NCBI GenBank assembly: GCA_934464705.1
Contig: CAKSKB010000002.1
Span: 62,001 to 126,000, forward strand
Source: an uncultured Clostridia bacterium
Lineage (GTDB): Bacteria; Bacillota; Clostridia; HGM11514
Direction: 5' to 3'
Length of the DNA: 64,000 nucleotides
This document shows positions 26,744-35,575 of the stretch, piece by piece. The position numbers and the translations under genes were made by a program. How positions within the stretch are numbered: the first letter of the stretch is position 1; each line of letters begins with the position of its first letter. The notes under the pieces are model-generated. The model was given only the letters and a program-made list of their open reading frames with translations, was not told the DNA's origin and did no database searches.

Positions 26744-28081
26744 GTGAAACTGCTGACATTCAAAGGCGGTATTCATCCGAATGACCGCAAGCATATCACG
26801 GCTTCGATTCCGATAAAGGAAGCAGAGCCATGCAAGGAGTATGTGTATCCGATGTCCCAGCATATCGGCGCACCGTGCACACCGACGGTAAAGGTCGGCG
26901 ATGAGGTGAAAAGAGGGCAGGTTATCGGTTCTTCCGAAGCTTTCATAAGCGCACCTGTTCATTCTGCCGTTTCGGGAAAGGTTACGGCAATTGAGCCGAG
27001 GTGCGTTCCGAACGGAAGTATGGTTAATTCGGTCGTGATAGAGAACGATTTTCTTGAAACAACCGAGCTTATGGAAAAGTATGATTTTGATAAAATAAAG
27101 CCTGACGAAATAGTTAAAAGGGTTCGTGACGCCGGCATCGTCGGAATGGGCGGTGCGGGCTTTCCGACCCATGCAAAACTGACAATTCCGCAAGGCGTGA
27201 CGGTCGATACGGTTATTGTCAACGGCGCAGAATGCGAGCCGTATCTTACAAGCGATTACAGGGTTATGCTGGAGGCCCCCGAAATGATTGTTAAAGGGCT
27301 TTGCCTTGCAATGAGTGCGGTCGGCGTAAAATCCGGCAAAATTGCTATTGAAAACAATAAGCCCGAAGGCATAAAGTGCGTCGGTGCGGCGGCGGAAAAA
27401 TATAAGGGCGTCGAAGTCTGTGTCCTTAAAACAAAATATCCGCAAGGGTCTGAAAAACATCTCATTTATGCCGTAACAGGCAGAGAGGTTAAGTCGGGTA
27501 AGCTTCCGTCCTCCGAAGGCGTTGTGGTAATAAATATCGATACTGCGGTTGCAATCGCAAGGGCTTGCCTTGAAGGACTGCCGTCGCTCAGAAGAATCGT
27601 AACGGTGAGCGGCGAGGCTGTTGCCGAACCGAAGAATTTTTCGGTAAAAATCGGTACGCCCATCAAAAACTTAATTGAGCAGGCGGGCGGAACGGTGGGC
27701 GAGCCTGTGAAAATGCTTTCCGGCGGACCTATGATGGGCATTGCAATGAAAGACCTGGAAGCACCCGTTACAAAGGGTGTTTCGGCGGTTCTGCTTCTCT
27801 CCGAAAAGGAGGCGAAGCTTTATGAGGCTTCGCCATGCCTTCACTGCGGAAAGTGTCTCTCTGCCTGTCCCATGCGCCTTGCGCCGACGCTTATCGACAA
27901 GGCTGTCGAGCTTCGTGATTTGGACAGAGCAAAGGATCTCGGGATTATGGACTGCATAGAGTGCGGTGCGTGCACATATGTCTGTCCGGCAAAACGGTAT
28001 TTAACGCAAAGCTGCCGCCTGGGAAAGGCGCTGCTTCGCGAAAAAGCTGCACAGGAAAAAGCAAAGGAGGCTGCAAAATAA
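26744..28081 (+). CDS. rnfC: Rnf electron transport complex subunit C
   Basis: 445 residues. The GTG at 26744 is preferred: GGAGG (26731-26735) is eight bases away, whereas the ATG at 26738 is nearly on top of it. The NADH/FMN-binding region has VGMGGAGFPTHAKLTIPQG and NGAECEPYLTSDYR; two 4Fe-4S motifs are CLHCGKCLSACPM and CIECGACTYVCPA. RnfC is the peripheral NAD-reducing subunit of the ferredoxin:NAD oxidoreductase that pumps Na+ or H+. First gene of rnfCDGEAB. Confidence 0.96.
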   Translation: MKLLTFKGGIHPNDRKHITASIPIKEAEPCKEYVYPMSQHIGAPCTPTVKVGDEVKRGQVIGSSEAFISAPVHSAVSGKVTAIEPRCVPNGSMVNSVVIENDFLETTELMEKYDFDKIKPDEIVKRVRDAGIVGMGGAGFPTHAKLTIPQGVTVDTVIVNGAECEPYLTSDYRVMLEAPEMIVKGLCLAMSAVGVKSGKIAIENNKPEGIKCVGAAAEKYKGVEVCVLKTKYPQGSEKHLIYAVTGREVKSGKLPSSEGVVVINIDTAVAIARACLEGLPSLRRIVTVSGEAVAEPKNFSVKIGTPIKNLIEQAGGTVGEPVKMLSGGPMMGIAMKDLEAPVTKGVSAVLLLSEKEAKLYEASPCLHCGKCLSACPMRLAPTLIDKAVELRDLDRAKDLGIMDCIECGACTYVCPAKRYLTQSCRLGKALLREKAAQEKAKEAAK

Positions 28082-29022
28082 TGAAAATGAATATTACATC
28101 ATCTCCGCATATAACCTCCTCTGCGTCAACTCAGAAGATTATGCTGGATGTTATAATCGCATTGATGTTTCCGCTGATCGGCGGTGTGTATGTTTTCGGT
28201 GTGCGTGCGCTGCTTGTGACGCTGATTTCGGTAATCGGCGCGGCGGCTGCCGAATATATCTGGGACAAGCTTACGAAAAAAGAAAATACCGTGCGTGACC
28301 TTTCTGCGGTGGTAACCGGCATGCTGCTTGCGTTTTGCTGCCCGGTGAGCATACCTTTCTGGATGGTGCTTGTGGGTGATGTTTTTGCGGTGATTATCGC
28401 AAAACAGTGCTTTGGCGGCATCGGTAAGAACTTTATAAACCCGGCTCTTGCGGGAAGGGCGTTTATGCTTGCGTCATTCCCGGCGGCGATGACATCGTGG
28501 AAGGTGAGCATGGGTTGTATCTCCGGATGGGACGCAGTTTCGAGTGCAACCCCGCTTGCGGCAAAGGCAGGGGAGTACGGCTATCTCGAACTGTTCCTCG
28601 GCAAAAACCCGGGCTGTATCGGTGAAACATCGGTTATGCTTATACTTGTGGGGCTTATATATCTTGTTATACAGAAGGTTATTGACCTAAGAACTCCGAT
28701 TGCGTATCTTGCGTCAATTGCGCTTTTTACATGGATTTTCGGAGGCAACGGATTTTTCTCGGGTGACCCTCTTTATGCGGTTCTTTCGGGCGGCGTGGCC
28801 TTGGGCGCCTGCTTTATGGCAACGGATTACACAACCAGCCCGATTTCAAAAAAAGGCAGAATTATTTTCGGTATCGGCTGCGGCATTATAAACGGGATTA
28901 TAAGGGTTTTCGGAAATTATCCCGAGGGCGTAACATATGCGATTATGGTCATGAACGCACTTGTGCCCTTTATCGATAAGTTCACCCTGCCCAAAAAATT
29001 CGGAACGGAGGCGGCAAAATGA
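28081..29022 (+). CDS. rnfD: Rnf complex subunit D
   Basis: 313 residues with about nine membrane helices (for example MLDVIIALMFPLIGGVYVFG and GPLYAV-type loops). The covalent FMN site is the threonine in DAVSSATPLA (T157). It overlaps rnfC as TAATG. RnfD forms the membrane core with E and A. Confidence 0.95.
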   Translation: MKMNITSSPHITSSASTQKIMLDVIIALMFPLIGGVYVFGVRALLVTLISVIGAAAAEYIWDKLTKKENTVRDLSAVVTGMLLAFCCPVSIPFWMVLVGDVFAVIIAKQCFGGIGKNFINPALAGRAFMLASFPAAMTSWKVSMGCISGWDAVSSATPLAAKAGEYGYLELFLGKNPGCIGETSVMLILVGLIYLVIQKVIDLRTPIAYLASIALFTWIFGGNGFFSGDPLYAVLSGGVALGACFMATDYTTSPISKKGRIIFGIGCGIINGIIRVFGNYPEGVTYAIMVMNALVPFIDKFTLPKKFGTEAAK

Positions 29023-29552
29023 AAAAAGATTTTATAAAGCTTCCGCTGGTTCTGTTTATCATCAGCGGAATTGTCACGGCGCTGCTTGCGTTTGCAAATT
29101 CCGTTACGGCTCCGGTTATCGAGAAACGCAACGAGCAGTCGGTGAACGAAGCGAGAGAATCGGTTCTTGCCGGCGCAAAGGATTTTGAAAAGGTTGATTA
29201 TAAAAATGAGTATGTGACCGAGCTTGTGCGTGAAAAATCAGGAAAAGGCTATTGTGCGTCCGTTACGGTTAAGGGCTACGGCGGCGATATAAACCTGATT
29301 GTCGGCACGGATACCGAAGGCAAGGTTACGGGCGTGAAAATCGTTTCGATGTCCGAAACCGCAGGTCTCGGCGCTAAAACCAATGACGATAAATGGCTGT
29401 CGCAGTTTGTCGGCGGCAGCGAATTTAAGGTTAAAAAGGACGGCGGAGAAATTGACGCCGTAACCGCCGCAACAATTTCTTCGAGAGCGGTATCTAAGGG
29501 CGTCACCGAGGGCGCAAATGCCGTAAAGGAGGTTGAAGGACTTGAAAAATAA
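29019..29552 (+). CDS. rnfG: Rnf complex subunit G
   Basis: 177 residues. One N-terminal membrane helix (LPLVLFIISGIVTALLAFAN) and an extracytoplasmic FMN-binding domain. The flavinylated threonine is in DAVTAATISS (T152). It overlaps rnfD by four bases (ATGA). G carries electrons between the iron-sulfur subunits and the membrane core. Confidence 0.95.
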   Translation: MKKDFIKLPLVLFIISGIVTALLAFANSVTAPVIEKRNEQSVNEARESVLAGAKDFEKVDYKNEYVTELVREKSGKGYCASVTVKGYGGDINLIVGTDTEGKVTGVKIVSMSETAGLGAKTNDDKWLSQFVGGSEFKVKKDGGEIDAVTAATISSRAVSKGVTEGANAVKEVEGLEK

Positions 29553-30162
29553 ATACTCAAAAATTTTTATGGACGGTATTCTTTATAACAATCCGACCTT
29601 CGTGCAGCTTATCGGTATGTGCCCGACCCTCGCAACAACCACCAGCCTTATAAACGGTTTCGGTATGGGTCTTTCGGTAACGGCGGTGCTTGTCGGTTCC
29701 AATGCGGTTATATCGCTTATAAAAAAGCTTGTGCCGTCAAAAATCAGAATTGCTTCTTATGTTGTTGTAATTTCGGGCTTTGTAACGCTCATAGAAATGC
29801 TTCTTAAAGCATATGTTCCGGCACTGGCGGACGCTCTCGGCGTGTTTATTCCGCTTATCGTTGTAAACTGCCTGATTCTGGCGCGTGCGGAAGCATTCGC
29901 ATCCAAAAACGCTGTGCTTCCGTCGGTTATGGACGGCCTCGGCATGGGACTTGGGTTTACGCTTGCCCTGTCTGTTCTCGGTGCAATCCGTGAGATTCTT
30001 GGCAGCGGAAGCATATGCGGTTTTAAGTTTTTGCCGTCGGACTATAATATTCTGATATTCGTCCTTCCTGCCGGTGCGTTTATAACGCTCGGTGTGCTGC
30101 TCGGTATCATAAATGCCGTAAGGCTTAAAAAAGAGGAGAAAGGGGGCGGCGCAAATGTTTAA
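29542..30162 (+). CDS. rnfE: Rnf complex subunit E
   Basis: 206 residues, six membrane helices. The TTG start at 29542 lies nine bases after AAAGGAGG and overlaps rnfG by 11 bases. Typical blocks are NNPTFVQLIGMCPTLATTTS and IPLIVVNCLILARAEAFASK. E and A are inverted-topology homologues that form the ion-conducting half. Confidence 0.93.
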   Translation: MKNKYSKIFMDGILYNNPTFVQLIGMCPTLATTTSLINGFGMGLSVTAVLVGSNAVISLIKKLVPSKIRIASYVVVISGFVTLIEMLLKAYVPALADALGVFIPLIVVNCLILARAEAFASKNAVLPSVMDGLGMGLGFTLALSVLGAIREILGSGSICGFKFLPSDYNILIFVLPAGAFITLGVLLGIINAVRLKKEEKGGGANV

Positions 30163-30733
30163 AGAGCTTCTTCTCATTTCGCTTTATACCATACTTGTAA
30201 ACAATGTTATTTTCTCGCAGTTCCTCGGCACATGCCCGTTCCTCGGTGTTTCAAAAAAGACCGATACGGCTCTCGGCATGGGTATGGCGGTAACCTTTGT
30301 AATGACAATCGCATCGGCAATTACATGGGCGGTTCAGAAGTTTCTTCTTGAAGCGTTCCATATCGAATTTTTGCAGACTATTGCGTTTATTCTTGTAATT
30401 GCGTGTCTTGTTCAGTTTGTTGAAATGGTGCTCCAGAAAATGAGCCCTGCTCTCTACAGTTCTCTCGGCATATACCTTCCGCTGATAACCACAAACTGTG
30501 CGGTGCTCGGTATCGCAATCAAGAATATAACAAACAACTATAACTTTATAACAGCAACCGTGAGCGGTTTTGCCGGGGGCTTGAGCTTCACGCTGGCAAT
30601 ACTCGTTTTTGCAGGCGTAAGGGAAAACATGACGGGCGTTCCGAAGGCGCTGCAAGGGTTCCCGATTGCTCTCATTTCCGCAGGTATTCTTGCGCTTGCG
30701 TTTTCCGGTTTTGCCGGGGTTATATCACTTTAA
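30155..30733 (+). CDS. rnfA: Rnf complex subunit A
   Basis: 192 residues, six membrane helices, beginning FKELLLISLYTILVNNVIFS and containing LPLITTNCAVLGIAIKN. It overlaps rnfE by eight bases. The family cysteine that helps bind the membrane Fe-S cluster lies in FLGTCPFLGVS. Confidence 0.95.
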   Translation: MFKELLLISLYTILVNNVIFSQFLGTCPFLGVSKKTDTALGMGMAVTFVMTIASAITWAVQKFLLEAFHIEFLQTIAFILVIACLVQFVEMVLQKMSPALYSSLGIYLPLITTNCAVLGIAIKNITNNYNFITATVSGFAGGLSFTLAILVFAGVRENMTGVPKALQGFPIALISAGILALAFSGFAGVISL

Positions 30734-30745
30734 GGGGGTCTTGAT

Positions 30746-31528
30746 ATGGAAATTTTAACAGCTGTGCTTTGTGTGGGCGGTATCGGCATAGTGTTCGGTA
30801 TTCTGCTTGCTGTTGCGTCGAAATTCTTTGCCGTTGAAAAGGACCCTCGCCTTGATGAAATTACCGAGGCACTCCCGGGTGCCAACTGCGGCGGCTGCGG
30901 ATATGCCGGCTGCGCCAATATGGCGGCGGCAATTTTAGAGGGCAAAGCGCCGGTTTCCGGCTGCCCGGTAGGGGGCGAAACCGTTTCCGCAAAAATTGCC
31001 GAGATTATGGGTGTCGGCTTAACGGAGACAGAAAGAACAACTGCGGTTGTGCTTTGCAGCGGGAATTGCGGTGAGGACAGATTTAATTACGAAGGAATAA
31101 CCGACTGCCTTGCGGCGGCAAGTCTTGCCGGCGGCTCTAAGAATTGCAAATATGCCTGCATGGGTCTCGGAACCTGCGTGTCGGTCTGTCCGTTTGGTGC
31201 AATTTCTGTCGAAAACGGTATTGCAAATGTTAATGAGGACAAGTGCAAATCGTGCGGAAAGTGCGTTGCGGCTTGCCCGAAGCATATTATAAAAATTGTT
31301 CCCTATGACAGAAAAGTTGAGGTTAAATGTTCGTCAAAGGACAAAGGTATTGTAACCAAAAACTCGTGCGAAACGGGCTGCATAGGCTGCAAAATGTGTG
31401 AAAGGAATTGCGAGGCGGAAGCGGTAAAGGTTGTTGACAACTGCGCCGTAATCGACTATTCCAAGTGCACCGGCTGCGGAACCTGTGCGGATAAATGTAT
31501 CAGAAAGACAATAATCAGAAGGGGTTAA
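30746..31528 (+). CDS. rnfB: Rnf complex subunit B
   Basis: 260 residues. An N-terminal membrane helix is followed by the CGGCGYAGC...C cluster motif and several ferredoxin-type 4Fe-4S motifs: CMGLGTCVSVCPFGAI, CKSCGKCVAACPKHII, CIGCKMCERNCEAEAV and CTGCGTCADKCIRKTI. RnfB accepts electrons from reduced ferredoxin. Its placement last in the operon is the clostridial order. Confidence 0.96.
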   Translation: MEILTAVLCVGGIGIVFGILLAVASKFFAVEKDPRLDEITEALPGANCGGCGYAGCANMAAAILEGKAPVSGCPVGGETVSAKIAEIMGVGLTETERTTAVVLCSGNCGEDRFNYEGITDCLAAASLAGGSKNCKYACMGLGTCVSVCPFGAISVENGIANVNEDKCKSCGKCVAACPKHIIKIVPYDRKVEVKCSSKDKGIVTKNSCETGCIGCKMCERNCEAEAVKVVDNCAVIDYSKCTGCGTCADKCIRKTIIRRG

Positions 31529-31532
31529 TATT

Positions 31533-32342
31533 ATGCTTTATCAGAAAATACAGCTTGACGAAACGGACGAAAATGTGTTTTTAGAGTGTTTCGTTGCAGA
31601 CAAAACCGAAAACTATGTGAGGGACGCCATGCTTGTGATTCCCGGAGGCGGTTACGGCGGAATATGTTCCAACCGCGAGGGTGAGCCTATTGCACAGGCG
31701 TTTATGCCCTACGGATTCAATGCGTTTGTTCTGCATTATTCCGTCGGAGAAAAGGCGAAGTTTCCGAGACCGCTCATTGAGGCCTCAAAGGCGGTTAAAC
31801 ATATTAAGGATAATGCAGAGAAGTACAATATAAATCCGAGCCGTGTATTTGCGGTAGGGTTTTCTGCAGGAGGTCACCTCACGGCGGCTCTCGGTGCGCT
31901 GTGGCACATACAGGAAATATACGATGCCGTACCTATGGAATACGGCTACAACAAACCCGCCGGGGTTATCCCGGTTTATCCGGTTATAACATGCTTTGAG
32001 GGTACGCATGTGGGTTCTATGCAGAATCTTTGCGGCTGCAAAAATCCGACTGATGAGCAAAAGAAAAAGTATTCGCTTGAATATTGCGTTGATGAAAAAT
32101 GTGCTCCGATGTTCCTTGTTCATACGGCGACGGACCAAGCCGTTCCTGTCAGAAATTCGTTTGTAATGGCAGAGGCACTGTCTGAAAATCATATACCGTT
32201 TGAACTGCATATTTTCGAGAACGCTCCCCACGGAATGGCTCTCGGAAATGCCATAACCGCAGGGAACGAACCTCTTTTCAATCAGCCGTCGCTGGCTTCG
32301 TGGGTTGCCTCGGCTGCGGAATGGACTAAAAGAAGACATTAG
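31533..32342 (+). CDS. Alpha/beta hydrolase (acetyl-esterase/Aes type)
   Basis: 269 residues, beginning four bases after rnfB and so probably in the same transcript. The oxyanion-hole segment is VIPGGGYGGICSNREGEP, the nucleophile elbow is VGFSAGGHL, Asp is in HTATDQAVPV and His in APHGMALGNA. The fold matches secreted-or-cytosolic xylan or carbohydrate acetyl esterases; no signal peptide is visible, so it acts in the cytoplasm. A metabolic link with the Rnf complex is not evident. Confidence 0.85.
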   Translation: MLYQKIQLDETDENVFLECFVADKTENYVRDAMLVIPGGGYGGICSNREGEPIAQAFMPYGFNAFVLHYSVGEKAKFPRPLIEASKAVKHIKDNAEKYNINPSRVFAVGFSAGGHLTAALGALWHIQEIYDAVPMEYGYNKPAGVIPVYPVITCFEGTHVGSMQNLCGCKNPTDEQKKKYSLEYCVDEKCAPMFLVHTATDQAVPVRNSFVMAEALSENHIPFELHIFENAPHGMALGNAITAGNEPLFNQPSLASWVASAAEWTKRRH

Positions 32343-32383
32343 AAAACAGGGTTTTCGCCGAAAAAGCGAAAACCCTGTTTTTA
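32343..32383. terminator. Bidirectional terminator between esterase and ComEA-like genes
   Basis: AAAACAGGGTTTTCGC/GCGAAAACCCTGTTTT, a perfect 16-base stem with a seven-base loop. Serves convergent genes from both sides. Confidence 0.93.
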
Positions 32384-32719
32384 TCTTGAAGTATAAATTA
32401 TATCCTTAATTTTTCCGAACTTTCCCTCGCCTATGCCTTTTACCTCCATGATTTGTTCGGGTGATGTGAAATTTCCGTGTTCGTCCCGATACTCAACAAT
32501 TCTTTCCGCAAGCGTATTGCCGATGCCGGGCAGCTCGGCAAATTCATCTTTCGTCATGAGATTGATATTTCCGAATGTTCCCTGCGCCGAAACAGTTGAG
32601 ATTTCGCTTGCCTTCGGCCGCAAAAAATCATTTCTGCATGTCATCGCGCTGCCGGCAACAACAAGGCAAAGCGAAAGAACGCTTAAAATCAGATTCAGTT
32701 TTGATGAAGGTTTTGTCAT
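32381..32719 (-). CDS. ComEA-like helix-hairpin-helix protein
   Basis: 112 residues. One N-terminal membrane segment (LNLILSVLSLCLVVAGSAM) and a tandem HhH domain: INLMTKDEFAELPGIGNTLA, then ERIVEYRDEHG and IMEVKGIGEGKFGKIKDI. ComEA binds incoming DNA on the outside of competent cells. The protein lacks the longer N-terminal part of B. subtilis ComEA but has membrane and DNA-binding parts. It is 15 bases downstream of the stalk-domain gene. Confidence 0.85.
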   Translation of the reverse strand: MTKPSSKLNLILSVLSLCLVVAGSAMTCRNDFLRPKASEISTVSAQGTFGNINLMTKDEFAELPGIGNTLAERIVEYRDEHGNFTSPEQIMEVKGIGEGKFGKIKDIIYTSR

Positions 32720-32734
32720 TTGTATACACTCGCT

Positions 32735-33955
32735 TTACTGCTGTCTTTCGGTAACCTGATATGCTTTTGCTTCTTCACCTTTTTCAAGAATTTTCTTAAC
32801 CGCTGCCATAAAGTCCGATTTTTCAAAACCTATCGCACCGTAGATTCCCCATGTTTTTTCATCAACATAGCAAAAATATAGATTTTCTTTGTCATTGGGG
32901 TCGGCTTCCGCAGTGTAATAGCCGATTTTTTTGTCATCTGTCTGCACAATGCCTATATATTTGCAGTCTGATCCGTGGCTGTAATCGCTGAATTCAATAA
33001 GAAGCATATTTTTGCCGTTTCCAACGCTTTCATATGTGCAGTCTTTGATTATGCTTTTGCCGTCCAGCTTCAATGATTGGAGAAGTTTAACCGCTGAATC
33101 GTAGAACGCATCGCTCCTCTCTTCTGCGGTGAGCTCCTTTTCCGAACCGATAATATATCGGCATGCTGATTCCTGAAAAATATAGGACATGTTTAAAACC
33201 GCATAATGGTCCCAAAGCGCATATATATCCGATAAAAGGATTTCGTTTTTTGAATCAAGGGCCGGCGAAACATTTGATTTGAATATTTCATCCGGTAAAA
33301 TATTCTGTTCAAAATCAAATCGCAGAATGTTGCTGCAGACATGCACAAGCACTTTATAATCGTTGTATGAAATTTGATTCAATTCAAGTTCAGTCGCATC
33401 TTTTACTACGATATCTTTAAATTCATCCGCAACTTCAACATCCGGGAATTTTTCATATTCCGGAGATTTTTTTGTAATGCTTACGATTTTTTCCTCTGCG
33501 TTCCAGGCAACATCAGCGTCGAGCCCCTCGGAAACCGCCCTTATCGGGACGAGCGTTCTGCCGTCAACGATTTTCGCCGGAACATCCAGCGGAATTGATC
33601 TTATAAGGGCTTCCGTGTAGCCGGTATTATCTTCATCTACTTTTGTTTCCTGAGAAACGGCTACTTTTTCAATAACACCTAATCTGTTTTCGCCGATTGT
33701 AATCATAAGAGTTTTTGAATCGGTTTTTGCAGTGATGGTTTTTGTGCTTTCATTCCAATCGACATCTGCGCCGAGTGCTTCAAAAATTGCTCTCATCGGA
33801 ACAAGCGTTCTGCCGTCTTCTATCACCGGTGCAACATCAAATTCAAGCTGATTGCCGTCAACCAAAACCTTGATTTCATCGTCGGCAAAGACAACAGCCG
33901 AAACGGATGATAAAATCATTACTGCCGCTAAAATCATACATAATAACTTTTTCAT
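32735..33955 (-). CDS. Secreted protein with two copper-amine-oxidase-N (stalk) domain repeats
   Basis: 406 residues. Signal peptide MKKLLCMILAAVMILSSVSA. Residues about 28-150 carry two stalk motifs, each ending V(P)MRAIFEALGADVDWN or RTLVPIRAVSEGLDADVAWN. The rest (about 165-406) is a mixed alpha/beta part that I do not recognise, with DATELELNQISYNDYKVLVH and YFCYVDEKTWGIYGAIGFEK. The start at 33955 lies behind a G-run ribosome site. Stalk domains are thought to act as extracellular structural modules; no catalytic motif is visible. Confidence 0.75.
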   Translation of the reverse strand: MKKLLCMILAAVMILSSVSAVVFADDEIKVLVDGNQLEFDVAPVIEDGRTLVPMRAIFEALGADVDWNESTKTITAKTDSKTLMITIGENRLGVIEKVAVSQETKVDEDNTGYTEALIRSIPLDVPAKIVDGRTLVPIRAVSEGLDADVAWNAEEKIVSITKKSPEYEKFPDVEVADEFKDIVVKDATELELNQISYNDYKVLVHVCSNILRFDFEQNILPDEIFKSNVSPALDSKNEILLSDIYALWDHYAVLNMSYIFQESACRYIIGSEKELTAEERSDAFYDSAVKLLQSLKLDGKSIIKDCTYESVGNGKNMLLIEFSDYSHGSDCKYIGIVQTDDKKIGYYTAEADPNDKENLYFCYVDEKTWGIYGAIGFEKSDFMAAVKKILEKGEEAKAYQVTERQQ

Positions 33956-34026
33956 AAAAAGTCCCCCCAAAATTTTAATGTATATTAATTATATAACCAT
34001 TTGTAATATTTTGCAATATTGGAAAA

Positions 34027-34058
34027 CTGCACAAAAAATGTCTTGATTTTTTGTGCAG
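34027..34058. terminator. Terminator after the response-regulator gene
   Basis: CTGCACAAAAAAT/ATTTTTTGTGCAG, a perfect 13-base stem with a six-base loop, T-runs on both sides. Confidence 0.85.
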
Positions 34059-34063
34059 ATTTT

Positions 34064-35575
34064 TTATTTCATATGCATATAAAGATAATCTCTCGGGGTG
34101 CAGCCCGAATATTTTTTGAAAAGTCTTGAAAAATATTTTGTGTTTTTGTATCCTGCCGCTCTTGCCACGCGGTTTACTGACGAAACTCCCCGTTCCAGAA
34201 GGTCTGCCGCAGTTTTCATGCGTACTCTAAAAAGGTAAGCCGAAAAGTTTTCGCCTGTTTTATCCTTGAACATACGGCTGAAATATACGGGATTCAGGTA
34301 TACGGTGTCGGCAACATCGGAAAGGGAAATGTCCTTGCTGCAGTTTTCCTTTATGAACTTTTTCGCTTTGTTTATAACCAAGTCGTCCGACCGCAGCGCA
34401 GTCTTTTTCAGACATGCGGCATATTCGGATAAAAGCCCTTTTGCCAGGTCAAAAAGTTCTGAATTGCCGGTAGGCTGTTTGATAAAAGCCGCTTCGGTTT
34501 TCTTGTGCATTTCCTCGGCGGGGGCGTCCGAAAACAGCTTATCGCACACGATATTCAAAACATTGAACAGGAATGTTGCGGTGTTTTCGGGGGAGCTTTC
34601 CTTAAGAGCTTTTCTGTATTCATCGATAATTTTCTCGCCCTCCGCAAGGTTCTGCATTTTTATGCTTGAAATAAGCCTTTCCGCACTGTCGGAATATGCC
34701 GGTTCTCCGATTTTTTCACCGCGGTTCTGATAGGAAAACTCCATCATCTCAAAAAGAGAAGAGAAAAACCGCTTAGTGTCGATGAACAGCAGCATTCCGA
34801 AAAGTTCAAATGCCGCACGGGTGCATTTGTTTGTATAGTGGCGGAGCGAATCACCGAGGGTTTTTGGGGAAATATGTTTGGACGGCAAAACGACAAAACT
34901 CATTGTTCCGCCCCTCGCATTTATCATCTGGAATATAAACTGCTCGTTGTCGGAAAGCAGGTTTTTAACTGCGGTATAAAGCGTTTCTCTGCCGTATTTC
35001 CACTTATTTATTATATAGTCATGGTATTCCGTGATGTGAACCTCAATAAGTGCGCATGGCATACCGCAGATTGTTTGCTCCATCGAAAGTTCCGCCGCTT
35101 TTTCTCTCAGTTCCCTTCGTGACGAAATTCTGCCGTTGGCAACCGCCGAAAAGAATTGCTCTCTCAGTATCGGCAGAAACTGGTCGAAGTCCAGCGAGCC
35201 TATGCTTTGAAGCCTTGAAATGTTGCGTCTGTCAAGTTCCAGCTTGACAGAGGATATGGCGTATGAAAACTCGTCAAAACGGACGGGTTTTAAAAGATAA
35301 TAGCTTACGCCTGCGTCGGACGCAGCCTTGGCAAGTTTCAGTTCCCTGTATCCGCAAAGCATAAGGATTTCGCAGCCGGCGGAAATCATTTTTGAAATTT
35401 CCGAAATATCGGCGCTTGTGTCGGTAATTGCAATATCCGCACTGCCGGAGTGCAAAAAAGCAAGAGCCTCGTCCGCCGCATGAAAAATCCCCTCCACGGA
35501 AAAATCATCGCCTATCATGCCCGAGAGCGCTTTTGCCTCCGAGGCGTCACGGTCAACTATGATAACCCTATACAT
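34064..35575 (-). CDS. Response regulator with AraC-type DNA-binding domain (atypical receiver)
   Basis: 503 residues. The N-terminal receiver (about 1-115) keeps D8, D52 (ITDTSAD) and K96 (YYLLKPVRF). The second acidic pocket residue is Arg9, the usual MP-x-x-G loop after D52 is absent, and the Ser/Thr switch is C74. A long middle region follows, and the AraC tail (about 405-503) reads SLSDVADTVYLNPVYFSRMF then VARAAGYKNTKYFSRLFKKY. YesN-like proteins regulate sugar or cell-envelope genes. The ATG at 35575 lies behind GGAGGTG and overlaps the flippase gene by eight bases. No sensor kinase is adjacent. Confidence 0.85.
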   Translation of the reverse strand: MYRVIIVDRDASEAKALSGMIGDDFSVEGIFHAADEALAFLHSGSADIAITDTSADISEISKMISAGCEILMLCGYRELKLAKAASDAGVSYYLLKPVRFDEFSYAISSVKLELDRRNISRLQSIGSLDFDQFLPILREQFFSAVANGRISSRRELREKAAELSMEQTICGMPCALIEVHITEYHDYIINKWKYGRETLYTAVKNLLSDNEQFIFQMINARGGTMSFVVLPSKHISPKTLGDSLRHYTNKCTRAAFELFGMLLFIDTKRFFSSLFEMMEFSYQNRGEKIGEPAYSDSAERLISSIKMQNLAEGEKIIDEYRKALKESSPENTATFLFNVLNIVCDKLFSDAPAEEMHKKTEAAFIKQPTGNSELFDLAKGLLSEYAACLKKTALRSDDLVINKAKKFIKENCSKDISLSDVADTVYLNPVYFSRMFKDKTGENFSAYLFRVRMKTAADLLERGVSSVNRVARAAGYKNTKYFSRLFKKYSGCTPRDYLYMHMK

